Positions 8,621-17,013 of a DNA stretch of 64,000 nt are shown one piece after another. Each line of letters begins with the position of its first letter. The first letter of the stretch is position 1. Made by a program: the position numbers and the translations under genes. This DNA comes from Mitsuaria sp. 7 (GTDB lineage Bacteria > Pseudomonadota > Gammaproteobacteria > Burkholderiales > Burkholderiaceae_C): contig NZ_CP011515.1 in NCBI RefSeq assembly GCF_001653795.1, positions 186,001 through 250,000 on the forward strand, written 5' to 3'. The notes beneath the pieces were generated by a model. The model worked only from the letters and a program-made list of their open reading frames with translations. It made no database searches and had not been told where the DNA came from.

Positions 8621-8807
8621 GCGGACGAGTGTAGGAGGCGCGATCCAGATATCGATATGCGGATCGCCCGCCGTTTGACCATGCACCTCTGGCGGGCATC
8701 GGGATCGTCCGCAGGCACCGACCTGGCGCTACGGGCTTTCCATGACGACCGCCCCGGACCCGGTCGCTAGCATCCACGCTCTTGTTCCAGTCCAGGATGG
8801 AGACACG

Positions 8808-10574
8808 ATGACCGGCAAGACCGTCAAGGAAGCCGGCCCGGCCAACGGCATGACCGTGCCACCCGCGGCGACCCGCGCCGCCCCCGATGCCTACGCGCTG
8901 ATCCACGGCGCCTTCCGATGGCAGGTGCCCGAACGCCTGGCCATCGCCGAGCTCTGCTGCGGCCGCTGGGCGCGCGAGACGCCCGACGCGCCCGCCGTGT
9001 ACTTCGACAGCGACAGCGGCTGCCGCGCGCAGTACTCCTTCGGACAACTGCAGCGCGCCGCCAACCGGCTCTCCAATGCGCTCAAGCGCCTGGGCGTCGA
9101 AGCAGGCGACCGCGTCGCGCTCGTGCTGCCGCAGCGCTTCGAGACCGCCGTCGCGCACATCGCCATCAACCAGCTCGGCGCGGTCGCGATGCCGCTGTCG
9201 ATGCTCTTCGGGCCCGATGCGCTCGAGTACCGGCTCAAGGACAGCGAAGCCACGGTGGCGATCGTCGAGGGCGGGGCGCTGGACGCGCTGCGCTCGGTGC
9301 GGGCCTCCTGTCCGTCGTTGCGCCACGTGCTGGTCGTCGGCGAGTCCGATGCCCGCGAGGGCGAAGCCGGCTGGATGGCCGCGCTGCAGGCCGAGGACGC
9401 GCGCTTCGCCGCCCGCGACAACGCGGCCGAGGACCCCGCGATCCTCATCTACACGAGCGGCACGACCGGCGCACCCAAGGGCGCCTTGCTGCCGCAGCGC
9501 GCGCTGCTGGGCAACCTCACCGGTTTCATCGCGAGCCAGAACTGGTTCGGCTTCGATCCCCACGATCCTTCCGTGCGCAGCGAGGCCGTGTTCTGGAGCC
9601 CCGCCGACTGGGCCTGGACCGGCGGCCTGATGGACGCGCTGCTGCCGTCGCTGTGCTTCGGCCGGCCCATCCTCGGCTACCAGGGCCGCTTCTCGCCGGA
9701 GAAGGCCTTCGAGTTGATGCAGCACTACCGCGTCAGCCACACCTTCCTGTTCCCGACCGCGCTGAAGGCGATGATGAAGGCCGTGCCGCATCCCGCCCAG
9801 CGCTACACGCTGCACCTGCAGGCCATCATGAGCGCGGGCGAGGCCGTCGGCGACGCGGTGTTCGACTGGGGCCAGCGCGAACTCGGCGTGACGATCAACG
9901 AGATGTTCGGGCAGACCGAGATCAACTATGTCGTCGGCAATTGCGCGCGGCTGTGGCCGGCCAAGCCCGGCAGCATGGGACGCGCCTATCCGGGCCACCG
10001 CGTCGCGGTCATCGACGACGAGGGTCAGGTCTGTCCTCCCGGGCAGATCGGCGAAGTGGCGGTGCATCGCCGCGACGCGCATGGTGCGCCGGATCCCATC
10101 TTCTTCCTCGGCTACTGGCGCAACGACGCGGCCACGGCCGCGAAGTTCTCCGGCGATCCGGCGGACAGCTGGTGTCGTACCGGCGACCTCGCGCGCACCG
10201 ACGAGGACGGCTATCTCTGGTATCAGGGACGCTCCGACGACCAGTTCAAGGTCGCGGGTTATCGCATCGGACCGGGCGAGATCGAAAACTGCCTCGTGCG
10301 CCATGAGGCGGTCGCCAACGCCGCGGTCGTGCCCAAGCCCGATGCCGAGCGCGGCGCGCTGGTGAAGGCTTTCGTCGTGCTGGCGCCGGGTCGGACGCCT
10401 TCGGCCGCGTTGACCGCGGAGCTGCAGGACTTCGTCAAGCAGCGGCTCGCACCCTACGAGTACCCGAAGGAGATCGAGTTCCTCGACGCGCTGCCGATGA
10501 CTACGACGGGGAAAGTGCAGCGGCGCGTGCTGCGTCAGCTGGAAGCGGACCGCGCATCGGGACCGGCTGTCTGA
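8808..10574 (+). CDS. AMP-forming acyl-CoA synthetase, medium-chain ACSM-like
   Basis: A 588-residue adenylate-forming enzyme predicted to activate a carboxylic acid to its acyl-CoA. The P-loop-like motif YTSGTTGAPKG is at about residue 215. The hinge region FKVAGYRIGPGEIE and the C-terminal catalytic-Lys motif TTTGKVQRRVLR are also present. The ATG at 8808 is preceded by GGAG at good spacing, better than the upstream in-frame ATG at 8742. It resembles medium-chain acyl-CoA synthetases rather than acetyl-CoA synthetase Acs. It ends just before a 47-bp palindromic repeat shared with the convergent lipoprotein gene. Confidence 0.9.
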   Translation: MTGKTVKEAGPANGMTVPPAATRAAPDAYALIHGAFRWQVPERLAIAELCCGRWARETPDAPAVYFDSDSGCRAQYSFGQLQRAANRLSNALKRLGVEAGDRVALVLPQRFETAVAHIAINQLGAVAMPLSMLFGPDALEYRLKDSEATVAIVEGGALDALRSVRASCPSLRHVLVVGESDAREGEAGWMAALQAEDARFAARDNAAEDPAILIYTSGTTGAPKGALLPQRALLGNLTGFIASQNWFGFDPHDPSVRSEAVFWSPADWAWTGGLMDALLPSLCFGRPILGYQGRFSPEKAFELMQHYRVSHTFLFPTALKAMMKAVPHPAQRYTLHLQAIMSAGEAVGDAVFDWGQRELGVTINEMFGQTEINYVVGNCARLWPAKPGSMGRAYPGHRVAVIDDEGQVCPPGQIGEVAVHRRDAHGAPDPIFFLGYWRNDAATAAKFSGDPADSWCRTGDLARTDEDGYLWYQGRSDDQFKVAGYRIGPGEIENCLVRHEAVANAAVVPKPDAERGALVKAFVVLAPGRTPSAALTAELQDFVKQRLAPYEYPKEIEFLDALPMTTTGKVQRRVLRQLEADRASGPAV

Positions 10575-10590
10575 TCCGTTGCCTGCCTAG

Positions 10591-10637
10591 GCCGCTGGCC
10601 CTCACCCCCGCCCTCTCCCGCAAGCGGGAGAGGGAGT
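10591..10637. repeat. 47-bp palindromic dispersed repeat, copy 1
   Basis: Reads GCCGCTGGCCCTCACCCC, then a palindrome with 11-bp arms (CCCTCTCCCGC and GCGGGAGAGGG) around AA, ending GAGT or AGT. It sits between the convergent acyl-CoA synthetase and lipoprotein genes. Other copies are at 14367-14413, 14449-14487 and 47776-47822. The form suggests a REP-like element that may also serve as a bidirectional terminator. Confidence 0.85.
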
Positions 10638-10645
10638 AAAGCCAA

Positions 10646-11482
10646 TCAGCTCGCGCGCGTGTTGCGCAGCTTCACGTAGAGCTTGGTGTTGGCACCCGGC
10701 TGCGGTTGCAGCAGCGCCGCATCGGGCCATTGCTCCTGGCCCGTCAGCACCGTGCAGGCGCGCGACGGCTTGTCCTTGGGCGTCTCGGGCTCGCGCTGCT
10801 GGGCCTCGGTGGGCAGGGGCAGGCGCAGGCGCTGGCCGCCCTCCGTCCAATCGAGATTCCACTGCGGCTGGTCGCTGCACACGATGACGCCGTCGATCTG
10901 CGGGAACATCCAGCGCACGTACCAGGGCAGCAGCTCGGTGCGCAGCCGCTGGCCGACGCCGACGATGCGGCGCACGGTGGCCATGTCCAGCATCTCCGGC
11001 GGCGTCGCGATGTCGATGCTGAGCCGCACGCCCAGTTCGCCCTTGGGCACGTTGGTGCCGAACTCCATGTCCTTCGCCTGCTTCTCGGGGAAGGTCGGCA
11101 GGTCGAAGCGGCCCTTGTCGTCGATGGGGATCGGGATGTAGTCGTCGTCGCTCATCAGCGCGAGCTTGGTACCGACCGGCGGCGGCTTGGCCATGTCCTT
11201 CGGGTCGGTCAGCACGAAGCGGCTCAAGAACAGGCCTTCGCCTTCGGTGCGCAGCTTCGACAGCAGCTCGTTGAGCCGCTTGTAGGGGAAGGAGGCGCCG
11301 CGCTTCATGTCGCTCTGGACAGTCGGCAGGGCGACCGCGTCTGAGGACGACGAGGCCGCAGCGGCCGGCACCGGCTCGGCAGCTGCAACCGGGTCGCACG
11401 CCGCCAAGGCGCCGATCATGGCCAATGCAAGCACGACGACTGGAACGCGGCGTGCCGCGGGGGTGAACTGCTGGGGCTTCAC
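10646..11482 (-). CDS. Putative lipoprotein of unknown function
   Basis: Read from the GTG at 11482 this is a 278-residue protein with a lipoprotein signal peptide: basic PAARR, a hydrophobic stretch VPVVVLALAMIGALAAC and lipobox Cys29, followed by Asp at +2. A Shine-Dalgarno GGGAG lies upstream. The longer frame from 11623 would bury the signal peptide 47 residues inside and is less likely. The rest contains a conserved-looking region with GVRLSIDIATPPEMLDM and TELLPWYVRWMFPQIDG. I do not recognise the family. It may be the last gene of the DUF2975/HTH cluster, although a 128-bp gap precedes it. Confidence 0.65.
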   Translation of the reverse strand: MKPQQFTPAARRVPVVVLALAMIGALAACDPVAAAEPVPAAAASSSSDAVALPTVQSDMKRGASFPYKRLNELLSKLRTEGEGLFLSRFVLTDPKDMAKPPPVGTKLALMSDDDYIPIPIDDKGRFDLPTFPEKQAKDMEFGTNVPKGELGVRLSIDIATPPEMLDMATVRRIVGVGQRLRTELLPWYVRWMFPQIDGVIVCSDQPQWNLDWTEGGQRLRLPLPTEAQQREPETPKDKPSRACTVLTGQEQWPDAALLQPQPGANTKLYVKLRNTRAS

Positions 11483-11610
11483 TTCGACTCTCTCCCTGTG
11501 TCGCAAGACTCTTGTCGCGAATGCGATCTGCGCTGAACGGTGCGCGGCCGGTATGCGTTGACGAGGCGTGTCCCGCGTCGGGGCTTCATCGGCCGCCAGA
11601 GCGCCCGCGC

Positions 11611-12306
11611 TCATCGCCGGCATTTGCCGCGCGCCTCGGCGAGCAGCCAGAACGGCACGCTCAGCAGGCCCGCGCCGGCGCCCGCGAACTCGCCTTTCAG
11701 GCAGTCGCCGCTGGCGCCTTTCATCATCTCGTTGCCGAGCTTCGTCGACGCGTCGACCCTGTCCGGCGCGAGGCTCGCGGTGTCCGCGCGCTCGGCGAGC
11801 AGCGGTTGTCCCTGCGTTCCCTGGCGGATCGCGCGCTGCGTCGCGGCGCCGTACATCAGGTCGCGGCCGGACGGTCCCGATGCGCCCGAAGCCGGCGCGG
11901 GCGCGGCGATGACGACCGTGGAGCGCGGCTCCTCCTCGTGGCGGTCGACCTCGGGCCGGGGCGCCTGCACGCGCGTGGAAGGAGGCGACGTCGATGCGCT
12001 CGCCTGCGTCGATACCCTGGGGTCAGGGCTTGCTCGACGATCCGGAGATCGCGCGACCGACGCCGCTTTCGGCGTCGTCTTCGGCAGCGGCGGCAACTGG
12101 ATCGTCACCATGCGGATGGAGGAGCTGCGTTGCTCGCGGTGCGAGTCGGCCCGGTGCCAGGCCTGCTGCAGCCAGCCGATTAACACGACGTGCAACAGCA
12201 GGACCGCGCCGATGGCGATCGCGCGCGGGCCGAGGCGGCGCTTTGATCCGGGAGTGCCAGGCGGATGAAGCGGATCGCAAGCATCGAGGGAATCAAGCGC
12301 CGCCAT
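11611..12306 (-). CDS. TonB-like single-span membrane protein of unknown function
   Basis: A 231-residue protein with one transmembrane segment near the N-terminus (AIAIGAVLLLHVVLIGWLQQ), then a long Pro/Ser/Ala-rich periplasmic linker, and a C-terminal region containing two Cys (GDCLKGEF, ARGKCRR). The topology resembles TonB or TonB-like proteins, but a TonB C-terminal domain is not evident. The ATG at 12306 is preceded by GGAGG at good spacing and overlaps the HTH gene end by 14 bp, indicating co-transcription. Confidence 0.65.
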   Translation of the reverse strand: MAALDSLDACDPLHPPGTPGSKRRLGPRAIAIGAVLLLHVVLIGWLQQAWHRADSHREQRSSSIRMVTIQLPPLPKTTPKAASVARSPDRRASPDPRVSTQASASTSPPSTRVQAPRPEVDRHEEEPRSTVVIAAPAPASGASGPSGRDLMYGAATQRAIRQGTQGQPLLAERADTASLAPDRVDASTKLGNEMMKGASGDCLKGEFAGAGAGLLSVPFWLLAEARGKCRR

Positions 12307-12535
12307 CGGCTCCTCCGTCCTCGGGCTCATCGCCCGGTTCCCAGGCGAGCAGGTCGCCGGGCTGGCACTGCAGCACCGCGCAGATCCGCGACAGCGTGTC
12401 GAAGCGCACCCCGCGCACCTTGCCGGACTTGAGCAGCGAGAGGTTGGCCTCGGTGATACCGATGGCCTCGGCGAGCTCCTTCGAGCGCATCTTGCGCTGC
12501 GCGAGCATCACGTCGAGTCGGACGACGATGGGCAT
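12293..12535 (-). CDS. Small Cro/CI-type (YozG-like) transcriptional regulator
   Basis: An 80-residue protein made almost wholly of one helix-turn-helix domain (RSKELAEAIGITEANLSLLK at about residues 17-36), ending in an acidic Gly-rich tail. Small YozG-type regulators are typically encoded with DUF2975 membrane proteins, as here: the DUF2975 stop is 25 bp upstream. It could autoregulate the operon through the palindrome at 13134-13158. Confidence 0.85.
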   Translation of the reverse strand: MPIVVRLDVMLAQRKMRSKELAEAIGITEANLSLLKSGKVRGVRFDTLSRICAVLQCQPGDLLAWEPGDEPEDGGADGGA

Positions 12536-12560
12536 GGGCGGGGTTTCTGCGCCGGTCCGT

Positions 12561-13112
12561 TCAGACGAACTCGGCGTTCTCCTGCGCCATGCGCTGGGCT
12601 TCGCGCATCACCATGGCCATCGCGATCAGCACCAGGCCCAGCAGCAGCACGACGTAGTGCTGGCTGCCCAGGTGCACGGACAGCATCCGCTGACCGGGCG
12701 GATTGCCGAGCGTCAGCGCGAGGATGGTGACCGTGTCGGTCAGCGGCATGACGAGCGCCATCGCGGTCACCGACTGACCCAGGCGACGCAGGTGGCGCGT
12801 CGCGCCATCGGTGAAGACCTCGCCGCGCAGGTAGGCGCCGAAGAGGCGCCACAGGCACAGCAGCGCGAACAGCGTCAGCAGTGCCTGCGGCAGGTTGACG
12901 GCCAAGCCCCAGGCGCGCGAGACGGCGTCGAATTGCATGGGGCAGTCCAGGCACCAGTCCTTGCGCGCGGTGCGTTCCACCAGGCCGCGGTCGGCCCAGA
13001 AGATCGCGTGGAAACCCACCACCACCGCCATCGCGATCAACGCCATCGCACGCACGCAGTGGGCAATCCAGCGGATGCGCTGCAGGCTGGCAGGGAAGGA
13101 GGCGTCGCTCAT
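12561..13112 (-). CDS. DUF2975 family membrane protein
   Basis: A 183-residue inner-membrane protein with about four hydrophobic segments: IAHCVRAMALIAMAVVVGFH, LAVNLPQALLTLFALLCLW, VTAMALVMPLTDTVTILAL and VVLLLGLVLIAMAMVM. The loop containing LRRLGQSVTAMAL is typical of DUF2975. The start at ATG 13112 gives MSDASFPASLQRIRW; an upstream in-frame extension would overlap the promoter. It is first in the cluster DUF2975 - HTH - TonB-like - possible lipoprotein. Function of the family is not known. Confidence 0.8.
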   Translation of the reverse strand: MSDASFPASLQRIRWIAHCVRAMALIAMAVVVGFHAIFWADRGLVERTARKDWCLDCPMQFDAVSRAWGLAVNLPQALLTLFALLCLWRLFGAYLRGEVFTDGATRHLRRLGQSVTAMALVMPLTDTVTILALTLGNPPGQRMLSVHLGSQHYVVLLLGLVLIAMAMVMREAQRMAQENAEFV

Positions 13113-13133
13113 GGTCTTACCGTCGGGTGGCAA

Positions 13134-13158
13134 GAAATTACTGTAAAACAATAATTTC
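13134..13158. promoter_or_regulatory. Candidate operator palindrome over the DUF2975 promoter
   Basis: GAAATTA (13134-13140) and TAATTTC (13152-13158) form perfect 7-bp inverted arms with an 11-nt spacer, in a markedly AT-rich patch. It overlaps the predicted -10 element of the minus-strand promoter. It is a plausible site for the HTH regulator encoded in the operon; binding is inferred. Confidence 0.5.
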
Positions 13159-13168
13159 ATCGATGCAA
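13140..13168 (-). promoter_or_regulatory. Candidate sigma-70 promoter for the DUF2975 operon
   Basis: On the minus strand TTGCAT (13168-13163) and TACAGT (13145-13140) are separated by exactly 17 bp, each matching four of six consensus bases. It lies about 30 bp upstream of the DUF2975 start codon. Confidence 0.5.
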
Positions 13169-13290
13169 TGGCGAGGCGCGTAAAGGCGGGGGCGGGTGCC
13201 CGCGCGGCGATCGCCCGGGCATCACCCGCACACACGGCGACGATGCGCGGGCTCATGCACACTGGCCGGTTGCACGTCACGGAGAACAAG

Positions 13291-14349
13291 ATGGAACGCA
13301 TCACCCTCGGACAGTCCGACCTCTCGGTCAGCCGCATCGGCCTGGGCACGATGACCTTCGGCGAACAGGTGGACGAGGCCGGCAGCCAGGCGCTGCTCGA
13401 TCGCGCGGTGGCCGCGGGGATCAACCTGCTCGACATCGCCGAGATGTACCCGGTGCCCGCGCGCGCCGACACCTTCGGCCGGACCGAGGAGATCATCGGC
13501 CGCTGGCTGAAGGCGCGACCCGGGATGCGGGAGCAGGTGGTCGTCGCGACCAAGGTCGCGGGGCCTTCGCGCGGCTATGACTGGATCCGCGACGGCAGCA
13601 TGGACCTCACGGGGGCGCAGATATTGCAGGCCTGCGAGGACAGCCTGAAGCGGCTGCAGCTCGACACCATCGACCTGTTCCAGATCCATTGGCCGGCGCG
13701 GCATGTGCCGATGTTCGGCCGCGTCTATTTCGAGCCGGCGAAGGACAAGCCGGTCGCGTCCATGCATGAGCAGCTGGAAGCGCTCGGGCAGTTGCAGCGC
13801 GCGGGGAAGATCCGCCATGTCGGTCTTTCCAACGAGACGGCCTACGGCGTCGGCGAGTTCGTCCATCTGGCCGCGCAGCACGGCCTGCCGCGCATCGCCA
13901 GCGTGCAGAACCCGTACAGCCTGGTGAACCGGATCGTGGAGAACGGCCTCGACGAGGCGCTGTACCGGCATCAGGTCGGGCTGCTGGCGTACTCGCCGCT
14001 GGGGTTCGGCTCGTTGACGGGGAAGTACGACGCGCTGGGTTTGAGCGACCCCGCCAAGCCGGGTCGGCTCGCGATCTTCGAGAGCATGAAGAAGCAGCGC
14101 TGGGCCCGGCCCGAGACGCTGGCTGCGGCGCGCCGCTACAACGCGCTGGCGGCGGAGCTGGGGATGTCGCCGTCGACCCTGGCGATCGCATGGGTGCACT
14201 CGCGGTGGCAGACGGCCAGCACGCTGATCGGCGTCACCACCGCGGCGCAGTTGGACGAGAACATCGCCGCCATCGGGCGGACCCTAGACGCCGACCCGCT
14301 GGCGCGCATCGATCGAATCCGCTGGGAGATCCGCGACCCGGCGCAGTGA
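13291..14349 (+). CDS. tas: Aldo/keto reductase, Tas-like
   Basis: A 352-residue NADP(H)-dependent aldo/keto reductase with the TIM-barrel AKR pattern. The N-terminal strand LSVSRIGLGTMTFGEQ comes first, then DIAEMYPVPARADTFGRTEE containing the catalytic Asp/Tyr, then VVATKVAGPSRGY with the catalytic Lys, then DLFQIHWPARHVPMFG with the active-site His. The C-terminal LIGVTTAAQLDENI binds cofactor. The MYPVPARADTFG segment and the overall length match E. coli Tas. The ATG at 13291 has GGAG nine bases upstream. The physiological substrate is unknown. Confidence 0.88.
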   Translation: MERITLGQSDLSVSRIGLGTMTFGEQVDEAGSQALLDRAVAAGINLLDIAEMYPVPARADTFGRTEEIIGRWLKARPGMREQVVVATKVAGPSRGYDWIRDGSMDLTGAQILQACEDSLKRLQLDTIDLFQIHWPARHVPMFGRVYFEPAKDKPVASMHEQLEALGQLQRAGKIRHVGLSNETAYGVGEFVHLAAQHGLPRIASVQNPYSLVNRIVENGLDEALYRHQVGLLAYSPLGFGSLTGKYDALGLSDPAKPGRLAIFESMKKQRWARPETLAAARRYNALAAELGMSPSTLAIAWVHSRWQTASTLIGVTTAAQLDENIAAIGRTLDADPLARIDRIRWEIRDPAQ

Positions 14350-14366
14350 GCCTCCGTACTTCCGCC

Positions 14367-14413
14367 GCCGCTGGCCCTCACCCCCACCCTCTCCCGCAAG
14401 CGGGAGAGGGAGT
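14367..14413. repeat. 47-bp palindromic dispersed repeat, copy 2
   Basis: Same 47-bp unit as at 10591-10637, differing at one position in the CCCCCACCC segment. It lies between the convergent aldo/keto reductase and AlkC-like genes and forms an inverted pair with the partial copy at 14449-14487. Confidence 0.85.
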
Positions 14414-14448
14414 CCGACCGGCCCCACTCGCAGCGCCCGCTTCTCTTG

Positions 14449-14487
14449 CTCCCTCTCCCGCTTGCGGGAGAGGGCAGGGGTGAGGGG
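14449..14487. repeat. Palindromic dispersed repeat, partial inverted copy
   Basis: Reverse-oriented copy containing the 11-bp-arm palindrome (CCCTCTCCCGC/TT/GCGGGAGAGGG) and the CAGGGGTGAGGG flank, but lacking the final GCCAGCGGC. Together with copy 2 it makes a head-to-head pair about 35 bp apart. Confidence 0.8.
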
Positions 14488-14514
14488 CGCGCGCAGCGCG
14501 CGGGGTCTAGGCAG

Positions 14515-15624
14515 TCATCCCACCAGCAATTCGAACGTCCCGTCAGCAAGCCGCTGACCGTTGACCATCACTTCGATCGCATGCGTGCCCGCGTAGTGCG
14601 TGCGCGTCGTGAAGTTGCGCAGCGCGCGGCGGATGCGGATCGTCGTCGACGCGCCGGCCGCGAGTTCCACCGTCTTCAGCTTGAAGACCTTCGGCGACGC
14701 GCGGCCGTTCTTCTTCACGTAGTGCACGGCGTAGTCGACGACCAGACGCTGCGTCGTCTCCGCGGTCGATCGCAGTTCGAAGGCGATCTCGATTTCTCCG
14801 CCGATGGCCACGCGTGACGGCTCGATCGCGAGCCGCTCCACGACGGCCAGCGCGCCTTCGCTGGCGCCGATCAGCTTCAGCGCCCGCGCGTCGCCCTGCT
14901 TGATCCGCGAGCGCAGCGCATGCTTGACGATCCACGCGCTGCGCTCGTCCTCGAGGTCCCAATGGGCTACATGTGCGAACACCCAATCCGCATGGTCCTT
15001 GGTGATGTCGTTCAGGTTGTTGGCGACGGAGCGCCGCACGTAGAGGCTGTCGTCGGCGCGCAGCGCCTGCAGGATCTCCGCCAGCGGCGCCGGATCTGCG
15101 ACCAGCGCGTCGAGCCGGAACGACCACGGCAGCCGCGGCCGGCAGCCCTCGCTGGCCAGGCGGCGGACGTGCTCGTCGCGGTCCGAGGCCCAGCGCGTCA
15201 TCGTCTTCAGCGTGCCGGCCTGATCCTGGCGCAGGAAGGGGCGGATCGCGAATTCAGCGGTGCCGTGCGCGGTCATCCGCTTGAGCGCCTTCAGCGACGC
15301 CGCGGGATCGTTCAGCCCGTAGCTCGCGACGAAATCGCACAGCCCCATGTTCACGAATGCGCCGCCGGTGTTCGGCGCCGCGGCGACCACCGCATCGAGC
15401 TTCGCCGCGAAGCTGCCCGGCAACGCGGCATCGAGCGCCTCGGCCACGCGGTGCACGCGCTGCATGATCGACAGCGGCTCGAGCCCGTCGGTCGCCACGG
15501 CCATGAAACGCTTGCGCTGGAAGCCCGGCGCCGATTCGGCGAACACGGACGCCAACGACCGCAGCGCGGTCTCGCCGATCAGGTCCTTGAGGTTGTAGCT
15601 GGAGGTCGAGGCGGCGTCCGTCAT
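14515..15624 (-). CDS. DNA alkylation repair protein, AlkC-type HEAT-like glycosylase
   Basis: A 369-residue protein. The N-terminal two thirds are alpha-helical HEAT-like repeats (for example LRADDSLYVRRSVANNLNDI, preceded by WASDRDEHVRRLASEG), as in AlkC/AlkD DNA glycosylases that excise N3- and N7-alkylated purines without base flipping. The last 95 residues (from GGEIEIAFELRSTAETTQR to TFELLVG) look like an immunoglobulin-like beta domain, the feature that separates AlkC from AlkD. The start at ATG 15624 drops a short non-homologous extension. Confidence 0.85.
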   Translation of the reverse strand: MTDAASTSSYNLKDLIGETALRSLASVFAESAPGFQRKRFMAVATDGLEPLSIMQRVHRVAEALDAALPGSFAAKLDAVVAAAPNTGGAFVNMGLCDFVASYGLNDPAASLKALKRMTAHGTAEFAIRPFLRQDQAGTLKTMTRWASDRDEHVRRLASEGCRPRLPWSFRLDALVADPAPLAEILQALRADDSLYVRRSVANNLNDITKDHADWVFAHVAHWDLEDERSAWIVKHALRSRIKQGDARALKLIGASEGALAVVERLAIEPSRVAIGGEIEIAFELRSTAETTQRLVVDYAVHYVKKNGRASPKVFKLKTVELAAGASTTIRIRRALRNFTTRTHYAGTHAIEVMVNGQRLADGTFELLVG

Positions 15625-15786
15625 GAGGGCTCGGTGAACTCGAAGTGCAGGGAGGGCGCCGGAGCGTAGCGCGGACCTTGCCATCGGTTGTCAGCAGGCG
15701 TTCCTCCGCGCTGCGGAAGGGCATCTCGTGCGACGCGCAGCAAGCTCGTACAAGCGGCGGGCGCGGCCAACGCGGAGAATCGCGCC

Positions 15787-16290
15787 ATGAGCAAGAAATC
15801 CGCCCATGTCAGCGAGACGCTGGCGACGCAGATGCTGCGCCAGCACAAGGTCGTGTTCGGCGAGCACGTCTACGACTACGTCGATCACGGCGGCACCGGC
15901 GAGTCCTCCAAGCAGCTCGGCGTGCCCGAGCACGAGGTCGTCAAGACGCTGGTGATGCAGGACGAGAAGGCGCAGCCGCTGATCGTGTTGATGCACGGCG
16001 ACTGCACCGTCAGCCTGAAGGAACTCGCCCGCCAGATCCCCTGCAAGAAGGTCGAGCCCTGCAAGCCCGACGTCGCGCAGCGCCATAGCGGCTACCTCGT
16101 CGGAGGCACCTCGCCGTTCGGGACGCGCAAGGCGATGCCGGTGTTCGTTGAATCCAGCGTGCTGGCGCTGCCCCGGATCCTGATCAACGGCGGGCGCCGC
16201 GGTTACCTGATCAGCCTCGAACCCCGGGTTTTGACGGAGCTGCTCGAGGCCCGTCCGGTCGAGTGCGCGCTGAAGTCCGGGGCAGAATAG
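15787..16290 (+). CDS. ybaK: YbaK-type Cys-tRNA(Pro)/Cys-tRNA deacylase
   Basis: A 167-residue trans-editing deacylase that hydrolyses Cys mischarged on tRNA(Pro). The family pattern is clear: GESSKQLGVPEHEVVKTLVM, then the conserved Lys-containing RQIPCKKVEP, and GGTSPFGTRKAMPVFVE. Reading from ATG 15787 (MSKKSAHVSETLATQML) gives a normal family length. It is six bases upstream of plsY and probably co-transcribed with plsY and the RidA gene. Confidence 0.92.
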   Translation: MSKKSAHVSETLATQMLRQHKVVFGEHVYDYVDHGGTGESSKQLGVPEHEVVKTLVMQDEKAQPLIVLMHGDCTVSLKELARQIPCKKVEPCKPDVAQRHSGYLVGGTSPFGTRKAMPVFVESSVLALPRILINGGRRGYLISLEPRVLTELLEARPVECALKSGAE

Positions 16291-16296
16291 CGCCCC

Positions 16297-17013
16297 ATGC
16301 AAAGTGTCCTGTTCCCCTTGTTGGCCGCGTTGGCCGTGTTGGCCGGGTATCTGATCGGCTCCCTGTCCTTCGCGGTGATCGTCAGCCGGCTGATGGGCCT
16401 GTCCGATCCGCGCAGCTACGGCAGCGGCAACCCGGGGGCGACCAACGTGCTGCGCTCCGGCAACAAGGCCGCCGCCATCCTGACGCTGGTCTTCGACGCG
16501 CTCAAGGGTTACGTGCCCGTGCTGCTGGTGCTGAAGTTCGGCCCGGCGTACGGCCTGGAGGAGGGCACCGCCGCGCTGGTCGGCCTGGCCGCCTTCGTCG
16601 GCCACCTCTGGCCGGTCTTCTTCAAGTTCATCGGCGGCAAGGGCGTCGCCACCGCGGCCGGCGTGCTGCTCGCGATCAACCCGTGGCTGGGCCTGTCCGT
16701 GCTCGGCGTGTGGATCGTGATGGCGGTCGTCTTCCGCTACTCGTCGCTGGCGTCGCTGGCCGCCGCCGTCGCCGCGCCGCTGCTGCAGATGCTGATCTGG
16801 GACGTCGGTCCCGAGCTGCCGGCCATCGCGCTGATGAGCCTGCTGCTGATCTGGCGCCACGCGCCCAACATCAAGAAGCTGATGGCGGGCACCGAGAGCA
16901 AGCTGGGCCAGAAGTCGGCCCCGGTCCCTCACGTGCCTGTCGCCAAGTCCCATCGCCACGAACAGTCGCGGGCGCACAAGTCTTCCCACAAACCCAAGCA
17001 CCCCAGCAAATGA
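16297..17013 (+). CDS. plsY: Acyl-phosphate glycerol-3-phosphate acyltransferase
   Basis: PlsY makes lysophosphatidic acid from acyl-phosphate and glycerol-3-phosphate at the inner membrane, the first step of phospholipid synthesis. The 238-residue protein has five hydrophobic segments and the three conserved loop motifs: SGNPGATNVLR, KGYVPVL and GGKGVATAAGV, with HLWPVF between them. It carries a basic His/Lys-rich tail of about 35 residues (HRHEQSRAHKSSHKPKHPSK) beyond the usual family end. Its TGA overlaps the ATG of the next gene (ATGA). Confidence 0.95.
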   Translation: MQSVLFPLLAALAVLAGYLIGSLSFAVIVSRLMGLSDPRSYGSGNPGATNVLRSGNKAAAILTLVFDALKGYVPVLLVLKFGPAYGLEEGTAALVGLAAFVGHLWPVFFKFIGGKGVATAAGVLLAINPWLGLSVLGVWIVMAVVFRYSSLASLAAAVAAPLLQMLIWDVGPELPAIALMSLLLIWRHAPNIKKLMAGTESKLGQKSAPVPHVPVAKSHRHEQSRAHKSSHKPKHPSK

